A stretch of DNA of 6,158 nucleotides from Bacteroidales bacterium (lineage in GTDB: Bacteria > Bacteroidota > Bacteroidia > Bacteroidales > Muribaculaceae). The position numbers were made by a program, and so were the translations under genes. Where the stretch lies: assembly GCA_004557195.1 (NCBI GenBank), contig SFER01000130.1, positions 1-6,158 on the forward strand, written 5' to 3'. Numbering within the stretch: position 1 is the stretch's first letter; each line of letters begins with the position of its first letter. Of this stretch, positions 1-5,582 are shown in pieces. The notes under the pieces are model-generated. The model saw only the letters and a program-made list of their open reading frames with translations. It was not told the DNA's origin and did not search any database.

Positions 1-2
1 AC

Positions 3-1352
3 GTTGCCATTTTCTGGTCGCTTGTTTTCCTGATTCCGTTCACTATTGCGTATGGAATGCACGAAACCGGCTACGAGCTTATGGAGTCGGTTGTTCTTGA
101 CTACATTCCCTTCATCGTTTTGCTGTTGGGCCTGTTCATTGTCACGGGCAACATTCACGTGGCAGGTACCATTCCCGGCACCACGCGCAACAACGTGATT
201 ATGCTGGCCATTGGCACGTTCCTGGCAAGCTGGGTGGGCACCACAGGCGCCGCCATGCTTTTGATTCGCCCTGTGCTGCGCGCAAACGTGTGGCGCCGCA
301 ACAAGACGCACATCATTGTGTTCTTCATCTTCCTTGTTGCCAACATGGGTGGTTGCCTGACCCCCTTGGGTGATCCGCCGCTGTTCCTGGGCTTTTTGCG
401 CGGCGTGCCGTTCCTGTGGACCATGGAACATATCTGGCACATTCTGGTTCTGAACACCGTTCTTCTTTTAGCGCTGTTTGCCCTGATTGACAGACATTTC
501 ATCAAGAAGGAAGGCAAAGAAGGCCTGGAGGCTTTGGAGCTTGAGCGCAAAGCTATGGGTCGTGTTCCCTTCCGCATTGAGGGCGGCCATAATGTGGCGT
601 TTTTGGCGCTTATTATTCTTGCGGTTATCCTGAACGGCACCATCCCGCAAATCGATTCCTTCCTGGATGCAAAAGGCCAGGTCATTGGCATTGATGTCTA
701 TGAAGGCATCCATCTGGGCATCAATTACTTCTTGCAGATCATCCTGATTGCAATTGCAGCGGGCCTTTCTTGGTACACCACGAAACCCGTGCTGCGCGAA
801 AAGAACGACTTCGAGTGGGGCCCCATTGCGGAAGTTGCCAAGCTGTTCATTGGCATCTTCATCCGTCCGAGGTATATCACCGCCGTGATAATGTCGATTT
901 TCAAAATCAAACTGCTTGTCAAATACCGCGACAAGGCTATGGGGTTTTGCCGAAATCTTGTTGAAGCCTCCGACAAAGCCAAACTGATGCCTGCAACGAC
1001 CTGGGTAAAATGCTTTGCTGCTACTGCAATCTCATGGCTTTCGAGGTATCTAATGGTGTGTGCTCTCTTTGCAATGTTTGGAGAAGGGAACAACCAATTC
1101 CTCGTGGTTGCAAGGCAAAGTGTCGTGTGGCTCATTCTCATGGTTACACCCACACCCGGAGGCAGCGGCGTGAGCGAATGGCTTTTCACCAAGTATTATA
1201 GCGATATGGTTTCATCGGTGTCGATTGGACTGCTCCTCGCTTTGTCATGGAGGATACTCAGTTACTATCTCTATATGATTGTCGGACTCTGTGTTATTCC
1301 GGCATGGCTGAAGAAAAAAAATAGGCACTCAGCCGGTTTCACAACCAAATGA
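3..1352 (+). CDS. Chimeric membrane-protein ORF: Na+/H+ antiporter-like permease (5' part) joined to the C-terminus of a YbhN/LPG-synthase TM-type protein (3' part); 5' end off window
   Basis: The frame is open from the left edge. The first in-window ATG (57) is probably internal, because the 18 codons before it encode hydrophobic residues (VAIFWSLVFLIPFTIAYG) in the same frame. Numbering from ATG 57, residues 1 to ~269 resemble ion-transporter-superfamily permeases (ArsB/NhaD/CitMHS-like, usually annotated sodium:proton antiporter). Evidence is repeated membrane segments and the motifs GTTGAAMLLIRP (61-72) and LTPLGDPPLFLGF (101-113). From about residue 270 the protein changes to the C-terminal part of the lysylphosphatidylglycerol-synthase TM/YbhN flippase-like family. 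There it has a basic loop (RPRY, 270-273), SWLSRY (326-331), the hallmark PTPGGSG (365-371) and final membrane helices (about 386-415). Each part lacks the rest of its family: the antiporter has no C-terminal half and the YbhN part no N-terminal half. Base composition and codon choice change at the same place. I infer a chimera, so neither activity should be assumed. The 3' part probably belongs to the native Bacteroidales locus. Confidence 0.75.
   Translation, partial: VAIFWSLVFLIPFTIAYGMHETGYELMESVVLDYIPFIVLLLGLFIVTGNIHVAGTIPGTTRNNVIMLAIGTFLASWVGTTGAAMLLIRPVLRANVWRRNKTHIIVFFIFLVANMGGCLTPLGDPPLFLGFLRGVPFLWTMEHIWHILVLNTVLLLALFALIDRHFIKKEGKEGLEALELERKAMGRVPFRIEGGHNVAFLALIILAVILNGTIPQIDSFLDAKGQVIGIDVYEGIHLGINYFLQIILIAIAAGLSWYTTKPVLREKNDFEWGPIAEVAKLFIGIFIRPRYITAVIMSIFKIKLLVKYRDKAMGFCRNLVEASDKAKLMPATTWVKCFAATAISWLSRYLMVCALFAMFGEGNNQFLVVARQSVVWLILMVTPTPGGSGVSEWLFTKYYSDMVSSVSIGLLLALSWRILSYYLYMIVGLCVIPAWLKKKNRHSAGFTTK
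851..866. other. Probable chimeric junction between two unrelated sequences
   Basis: The codons for GIFI (852-863) still fit the antiporter family, in which a sequence like EVAKLFxGIFxT is expected. The next codons (from 864, RPRYITAVIMS) fit the loop of Bacteroidales YbhN-type proteins. Left of this point the DNA uses mostly GGC for Gly and CTG/TTG for Leu and is in the mid-50s percent G+C by eye. Right of it, lines such as 901-960 are near 43% G+C. The exact breakpoint cannot be fixed, since a short shared stretch such as TTCATC could belong to both sides. No direct repeat, inverted repeat or transposase is seen beside it, which points to an assembly join more than to an inserted element. 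Confidence 0.65.
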
Positions 1353-1385
1353 GCGCCTCCCAAACCAAAACTATTTCATTCCTAA

Positions 1386-1889
1386 TCAGATGTAGTCTTT
1401 AAGTATCTTTTGCAATCTGCTTCGAGCTATAAATATCCTGCTTTTCACAGTGCCTAACGGCAGATTCAACTGCTTTGCGATTTCGGCATATTTATATCCC
1501 GCTATGTGCCGACTTATCGGCAGACGGTACTCATCGGGGAAAGTGTTGATTATGCGCACAATCTCTTTGGTGTTGAGCGCCGACTCGGGCATCTCATGCC
1601 CGGAATCTCCACTTTTGTTGAGCTGATAGAGATTGTCGGAATTATCAAACATCTCTTTGCTCCTCGCCATGCGGCGATAGTTATTAATGAATATATTTCG
1701 CATTACCGTGAGAACCCATCCTTTGAAATTCGAATTATCGATAAACTTGCTCTCGTTGTCAAGAACCCTAAGGCTTGTCTCTTGCAACAAGTCGCGTGCC
1801 CGGTCCTTGTCGGAAGTGAGCGAATAGGCGAAATTGAGCATATTCTCCTGAAGTTTCACCAGTTTGTCATGTAATTTATTATTTTCCAT
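1386..1889 (-). CDS. ECF-type RNA polymerase sigma-70 factor
   Basis: This is a complete 167-residue protein, the usual size for an extracytoplasmic-function sigma factor, which directs RNA polymerase to a small set of promoters. Region 2 spans about residues 13-76. It has the helix DKDRARDLLQETSLRVL (28-44), which in this family binds core polymerase, and WVLTVMRNIFINNYRR (58-73), matching the -10 recognition segment. A variable linker (about 77-104) follows. Region 4 spans about 107-165, with the helix-turn-helix YAEIAKQLNLPLGTVKSRIF (134-153) that reads the -35 element. The style (FPDEYRLPISRHIAGYKYAEIA) is typical of Bacteroidetes RpoE-like factors. The ATG at 1889 begins the conserved region directly, and no strong ribosome-binding site is seen. 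It is convergent with the upstream ORF (33-bp gap) and divergent from nfeD. No anti-sigma gene lies within the window, so its signal and regulon cannot be inferred. Confidence 0.93.
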   Translation of the reverse strand: MENNKLHDKLVKLQENMLNFAYSLTSDKDRARDLLQETSLRVLDNESKFIDNSNFKGWVLTVMRNIFINNYRRMARSKEMFDNSDNLYQLNKSGDSGHEMPESALNTKEIVRIINTFPDEYRLPISRHIAGYKYAEIAKQLNLPLGTVKSRIFIARSRLQKILKDYI

Positions 1890-1908
1890 GTCATTTGTTC
1901 ATTAATAC

Positions 1909-1944
1909 TTAGGCGATACCACGTTGAATGCAATTATTCGCCAT
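1909..1944 (-). other. Possible 11-codon upstream ORF / hairpin in the sigma-factor leader
   Basis: On the minus strand a GGAGG (1951-1947) lies two bases before an ATG (1944). This opens an 11-codon frame, MANNCIQRGIA, that stops at 1909, 19 bases before the sigma start. The segment is bounded by GGCGA and TCGCC, which can pair as a 5-bp stem, extendable by two A-T pairs past a one-base bulge. A leader peptide or RNA structure controlling the sigma gene is possible. However, the GGAGG-to-ATG spacing is too short for a good ribosome-binding site, Bacteroidetes rarely use such sites, and so short a frame can occur by chance. Confidence 0.15.
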
Positions 1945-1965
1945 TTCCTCCTTTTTTATTGCGAT

Positions 1966-2001
1966 TTTGCTACCATAAATTCAAAAAATTTATTTACTTT
2001 G
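1966..2001 (+). promoter_or_regulatory. Candidate Bacteroidetes promoter for the nfeD-kdsB-M16 operon
   Basis: TTACTTTG (1994-2001) matches the Bacteroidetes -7 consensus TAnnTTTG at all specified positions but one. A TTTG (1966-1969) lies 24 bases upstream as a -33 candidate, somewhat beyond the usual 19-21. The predicted transcript would have a leader of about 30 bases before the ATG at 2039. Between the boxes is a perfect 7-bp inverted repeat, ATAAATT (1975-1981) and AATTTAT (1987-1993), with a 5-base loop. This could be an operator, but the region is so A+T-rich that chance is a real alternative. Confidence 0.4.
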
Positions 2002-2038
2002 CATTTCCGTTAATATCTACATATAAAACACTGGATTT

Positions 2039-3445
2039 ATGGAAAAGTTCTATCATAGGATAATATTTTTTATCATAGCCGCTATAATATGCCAAGTGTC
2101 CGTTTTGGCTACGCCTGTTGTGAAGATTATTCCTCTCAAAGACGAGGTCGGCTCTACCACATGGCGATATGTGCAGAAAGGTCTCGACGAAGCAAAACTC
2201 GACAAAGCCGATGCGGTGATTATTCACATGAACACTTATGGCGGAGCGGTAGATTATGCCGACTCCATTCGCACGGCAATCATCAATTTCGAGATTCCCA
2301 TCTACGCTTTCATCGACAATAATGCAGCATCGGCAGGGGCACTCATTGCCATAGCCTGCGACAGCATTTACATGCGCAATGGGGCGAATATCGGAGCTGC
2401 AACGGTGGTTAACGGCACCGGTGAGGCGATGCCCGACAAATACCAATCTTATATGCGCTCCATGATTCGAGCAACGGCTCAAAGCCACGGAAAAATCACC
2501 CGAATCGATGCCAATGGAGACACCATCACTCGGTGGATGCGCGACCCGCTCATTGCCGAAGCGATGGTTGACCCGCGCACTTCGGTGCCGGAAATTGGAG
2601 ACGACAGCACTCGTGTGGTGTCGTTCACCGCTCTCGAGGCTATGCAATATGGGTTCTGCGAGGCTATTGTGGAAAGCACCGATGAGATTATCAAAAATCG
2701 ACTCGGATACAACGAATACCAACTCACAAGCTACAACCCATCGTTGAAAGACAACATTTTCGGATTTCTCACCAATCCGGCATTGCAGGCAATTCTCATA
2801 ATGATTATGATAGGCGGAATTTATTTCGAGTTGCAGACTCCGGGAATGGGTTTCCCTTCGGCTGCCGCTATTGTTGCCGCAATACTCTATTTCTTGCCTC
2901 TTTATCTCGATGGATTTGCCCTGGAATGGGAAATTATGCTCTTCGCGTTCGGCATTGTTATGCTTGCACTCGAAATTTTCGTGATACCGGGATGGGGCTT
3001 TGCCGGAGTAGTTGGCATTATTTCACTCATGATTTCGCTATTATTCTCGATAATCAACAACAACGACAACACACCACTGCTTGAGACCTCGGGATTATAC
3101 ACCGCAGTCGCCACAGTGCTCACCGGCACTGTGCTTGGGGCCGCACTTGTGATATATCTATCGCACAAAATAGGCTCTGACGGCATTTTCCGCTTCACCG
3201 CGCTGCGCAAAGAGCAAAACATCTCTGATGGATATATCGGCGTGCCTGCCGAACTCGGAAAATTCGTGGGGATGAATGCAACAGCAACCACTGTGCTCCG
3301 CCCTGCCGGAAAGATTCGCATCAGAGATAAAATTTTCGATGCAACTTCCACAGGCGAATTTATCGAAGAAGGCGCACAAGTGAAAGTGGTTAAATATGAA
3401 AATTCACAACTTTATGTCGAAGAAATAAAATCAACAAATATATAA
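2039..3445 (+). CDS. NfeD family membrane-bound serine protease (ClpP class), long form
   Basis: This is a 468-residue protein of the long NfeD type: an extracytoplasmic ClpP-like protease domain, a membrane block, and a soluble OB-fold NfeD domain. Characterised homologues cleave stomatin/SPFH proteins and are thought to act in membrane quality control. Residues 1-25 form a signal peptide or anchor ending ATP. The ClpP-like domain covers about 26-220. NTYGGAV (65-71) matches the oxyanion-hole strand. Ser98 in NNAASAGA is the predicted nucleophile and Lys134 in MPDKYQ the likely general base of a Ser-Lys dyad. Hydrophobic segments lie at about 249-264, 273-290, 297-317, 319-338 and 355-374. 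The C-terminal domain is at about 397-465, with the conserved LRPAGKIRIRDKIFDA (420-435) and GEFIEEGAQVKVV (439-451). The ATG is well placed before the signal sequence, with an A/T-rich leader and no Shine-Dalgarno. The usual SPFH/stomatin partner is not next door; kdsB follows with a one-base overlap. Confidence 0.93.
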   Translation: MEKFYHRIIFFIIAAIICQVSVLATPVVKIIPLKDEVGSTTWRYVQKGLDEAKLDKADAVIIHMNTYGGAVDYADSIRTAIINFEIPIYAFIDNNAASAGALIAIACDSIYMRNGANIGAATVVNGTGEAMPDKYQSYMRSMIRATAQSHGKITRIDANGDTITRWMRDPLIAEAMVDPRTSVPEIGDDSTRVVSFTALEAMQYGFCEAIVESTDEIIKNRLGYNEYQLTSYNPSLKDNIFGFLTNPALQAILIMIMIGGIYFELQTPGMGFPSAAAIVAAILYFLPLYLDGFALEWEIMLFAFGIVMLALEIFVIPGWGFAGVVGIISLMISLLFSIINNNDNTPLLETSGLYTAVATVLTGTVLGAALVIYLSHKIGSDGIFRFTALRKEQNISDGYIGVPAELGKFVGMNATATTVLRPAGKIRIRDKIFDATSTGEFIEEGAQVKVVKYENSQLYVEEIKSTNI

Positions 3446-4206
3446 TGAACAACAAGAGTTTTATCGGGATTATTCCCGCAAGATATGCCTCGAGCCGTTT
3501 TCCGGGCAAGCCATTGGCTAAAATTGGCGGCATCATGATGATAGAACGTGTGTGGAAACGTGTGAGCGAAGTGCTCGACACTGTGTATGTTGCAACCGAC
3601 GACGAGCGCATTTTCGACGCCGTGAAATCGTTTGGCGGAAATGTGGTTATGACATCTACCGAACACCGTAGCGGCACCGACCGATGCATGGAGGCATACA
3701 ACAACATTGGGCAGAAGCATGATGTTATCATCAACATTCAAGGCGATGAGCCATTCATTGAGCCGAAACAAATAAAAGCGATTATGGAGTGCTTTGACGA
3801 TGACGACACTCGCATTGCCACACTCGTGCGCCCCTACAATCCCGAGAATGGATTCGACCCGCTTTTCGACAGCAACACCCCCAAGGTTGTGCTCGACAAG
3901 AATATGAACGCTATCTATTTCTCCCGCTCCATTGTGCCATACATCCGCAACAAGCACTATCTTGAGTGGCCAAAGTCGCACCAATACTACACCCACGTCG
4001 GGATGTATGCCTACACGGTAGAAACTCTTGCCGAAATCACTCGCCTTCCTCAATCGTCGCTCGAAATCGCCGAGTCGCTCGAGCAGTTGAGATGGATTGA
4101 AAACGGCTACAAGATTAAAGTGGGAATTACCGAGGCACAATCTATTGGTATCGACACCCCAGAAGACCTCCAAAAAGCCGAAGAATTAATCAAAAATATG
4201 AAATAA
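3445..4206 (+). CDS. kdsB: 3-deoxy-manno-octulosonate cytidylyltransferase (CMP-KDO synthetase)
   Basis: KdsB joins CTP and KDO to give CMP-KDO and pyrophosphate in the cytoplasm. CMP-KDO is the activated sugar used to build the LPS inner core. The protein has 253 residues, the normal length (about 245-255). The N-terminal nucleotide-binding signature IIPARYASSRFPGKPL (9-24) is intact, followed by TDDERIFDAV (51-60), STEHRSGTDR (71-80) and the metal/substrate motif NIQGDEPFI (97-105, Asp101). HVGMYAYT (184-191), ESLEQLRWIENGYKI (210-224) and the C-terminal GIDTPEDLQKA (235-245, with the second metal-binding Asp237) complete the family pattern. All expected motifs are present, so it should be active. 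The ATG at 3445 shares its A with the last base of the nfeD TAA (TAATG), suggesting translational coupling by reinitiation. The next gene starts 6 bases after its stop. It supports a Gram-negative, LPS-bearing host. Confidence 0.97.
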   Translation: MNNKSFIGIIPARYASSRFPGKPLAKIGGIMMIERVWKRVSEVLDTVYVATDDERIFDAVKSFGGNVVMTSTEHRSGTDRCMEAYNNIGQKHDVIINIQGDEPFIEPKQIKAIMECFDDDDTRIATLVRPYNPENGFDPLFDSNTPKVVLDKNMNAIYFSRSIVPYIRNKHYLEWPKSHQYYTHVGMYAYTVETLAEITRLPQSSLEIAESLEQLRWIENGYKIKVGITEAQSIGIDTPEDLQKAEELIKNMK

Positions 4207-4212
4207 ACGCCG

Positions 4213-5499
4213 ATGGAGTTCTCATTGCCCCAAATTACGCCCTTCAAAGGGATAAAAGCGGAAATGCCACAGGTGGAGATTCTCGACAATGGCGCAGAGA
4301 TTCTTGTGGCGCGCTATCCGGGATGCGAAGTGCTCTATGTCGGACTCATTTTCGGAGGAGGAATGATTACCCAGAAGAAACCTTTGCAGTGCCTCACCAC
4401 TCTGCGAATGCTTCCTCAAGGCACGAAAACCCTCTCTTCGGAGGAGATTGCCGAACAGCTCGATTTTAGGGGTTCACAAATTACCACCACATCGTTGAAT
4501 TTCTCCTCGGCAATCAGTGGCACTGCCGTGTCGCGCCATGCGATTCATCTCATTACCCTGCTTGAGAAGATTGTAAAAGAAGCCTCATTTCCACAAAAGG
4601 AATTCGACCTTTTGGCAAAAAAGACTTGCGAAAACCTTAGGTTGGCGCTCACTATGGGCAATGTGTTGGCATCCAACAAGCTCGACTCTATGCTTTGGGG
4701 CGAGAATCACCCGCTCGGACACGATGTTACGATAGAAGATGTGGAGAATTTGTCGCTCGACGATGTCAAGCAGTTCTATCACGACTACTTCAATAGCGAC
4801 AATGTAACAATAGTTCTATCAGGCGATATCTCCGATGAAATTTTGAGCCAAATAAAACAATCGTTCTCAGGCAATTGGGGCGGAAAGAGTGTCGCTGAAG
4901 CCACAATTCCATGCGTCTCTTCATCTGAGCCAAAAACAGAAATTATCGACCGCCCGCACTTGGTACAGTCATCGATTATGGGGGCTTTGATGATGCCGTT
5001 GCGCACCAATCCCGATTATCAAGCATTGCGATGCCTTGTTAAGTTGCTCGGTGGATATTATGGAAGCCGACTGAATATGAATATCAGAGAAGAGAAAGGC
5101 TACACCTATGGCATCACGGCAGAACTCCTCGGACACCGCCAGATTGCTTTTATGAATATCTCCACCGAGTGTAATATCGAATACACCCACAAGGTGATAG
5201 AAGAAATCAAGAAAGAAATAGAAGGTTTCATCTTCAAGCCCGTAACGGAGGCTGAAACCGACCTTCTTAGGAACAATATGTTCAAAAGATTGGCTGCTAC
5301 GATAGAGAATCCGTTCTCTTTTGGTAAATATTTGTTAAACATGCATGACATCCAAGAGGCACCCGATTACATCAATCGGCAGGTAGATTTCATCAACCAA
5401 ATCACTTGCGACACCCTAAACAGGGTGGCTCGGAACTATTTGAGTGCAGACAACCTATATTTTGCCATTGCAACCAACAAAAAAGAATTAAAAAGTTAG
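4213..5499 (+). CDS. M16 family (insulinase-like) peptidase homologue lacking the HxxEH zinc motif
   Basis: This 428-residue protein has the two-domain architecture of bacterial M16B peptidases (about 400-450 residues) and no signal peptide, so it is probably cytoplasmic. The N-terminal domain (about 20-170) begins with the typical strand pattern VEILDNGAEILVARYPG and the glycine stretch FGGGM (47-51). At the place where active members have HxxEH before a GT pair, this protein reads LTTLR (61-65) followed by MLPQGT (66-71). Both zinc histidines and the catalytic glutamate are therefore absent. The second domain (about 175-360) is well conserved, with LSLDDVKQFYHDYF (180-193) and SRLNMNIREEKGYTYG (285-300), which carries the Arg and Tyr residues used for substrate positioning. 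In paired M16B enzymes one subunit has HxxEH and the other supplies R/Y, so this may be the non-catalytic partner of a subunit encoded elsewhere. It is 6 bases downstream of kdsB and presumably co-transcribed. Confidence 0.88.
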   Translation: MEFSLPQITPFKGIKAEMPQVEILDNGAEILVARYPGCEVLYVGLIFGGGMITQKKPLQCLTTLRMLPQGTKTLSSEEIAEQLDFRGSQITTTSLNFSSAISGTAVSRHAIHLITLLEKIVKEASFPQKEFDLLAKKTCENLRLALTMGNVLASNKLDSMLWGENHPLGHDVTIEDVENLSLDDVKQFYHDYFNSDNVTIVLSGDISDEILSQIKQSFSGNWGGKSVAEATIPCVSSSEPKTEIIDRPHLVQSSIMGALMMPLRTNPDYQALRCLVKLLGGYYGSRLNMNIREEKGYTYGITAELLGHRQIAFMNISTECNIEYTHKVIEEIKKEIEGFIFKPVTEAETDLLRNNMFKRLAATIENPFSFGKYLLNMHDIQEAPDYINRQVDFINQITCDTLNRVARNYLSADNLYFAIATNKKELKS

Positions 5500-5507
5500 A
5501 AATTGTA

Positions 5508-5538
5508 TTTGTTATTTGACAAATTATTGCGAAATTTG
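5508..5538 (+). promoter_or_regulatory. Candidate Bacteroidetes promoter for the phosphofructokinase gene
   Basis: TTTG (5508-5511) and GAAATTTG (5531-5538; all specified positions of TAnnTTTG but one) are separated by 19 bases, which fits the Bacteroidetes -33/-7 arrangement. Transcription would begin near 5545, giving a leader of about 38 bases before ATG 5583. The -33 box lies inside a perfect 6-bp inverted repeat, ATTTGT (5507-5512) and ACAAAT (5519-5524), with a 6-base loop. It may be an operator or chance in A+T-rich DNA. There is no G+C-rich hairpin with a T-run in 5500-5582, so no intrinsic terminator for the upstream operon is evident, and read-through into this gene is possible. Confidence 0.5.
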
Positions 5539-5582
5539 CAAAAGAAATAATCAGACGAGAATTTTCATTAAAATATATATTC

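Noticed and set aside
725..1192. Minus-strand and alternate-frame ORFs across the chimeric gene (also 155-713 minus, 770-964 plus, 1010-1201 plus)
   Set aside because: They overlap the well-supported membrane-protein frame and have compositions typical of out-of-frame translations (many Arg, Ser and Cys). They do not explain the junction.
864..1352. MprF-type lysylphosphatidylglycerol synthase (antimicrobial peptide resistance)
   Set aside because: The sequence has only the flippase-like TM family pattern (PTPGGSG). The frame ends without the C-terminal aminoacyl-transferase domain, so a YbhN-type protein fits better.
1353..1385. Bidirectional terminator between the convergent ORFs
   Set aside because: I could find no stem-loop with a T-run in these 33 bases.
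1506..1874. Plus-strand 122-codon frame opposite the sigma factor
   Set aside because: It is a shadow of the complementary sigma-factor gene, whose regions 2 and 4 are clear on the minus strand.
1994..2722. A 242-codon minus-strand open frame opposite nfeD, ending at the nfeD promoter
   Set aside because: It lies entirely opposite strongly supported nfeD coding sequence and its upstream region, and no family pattern is recognisable.
3412..4173. A 253-codon minus-strand open frame directly opposite kdsB, the same length as kdsB
   Set aside because: It is antisense to a gene with every family motif. Its product is His/Val-rich with no recognisable domain, and long antisense frames arise readily from this codon use. 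The equal length is coincidence.
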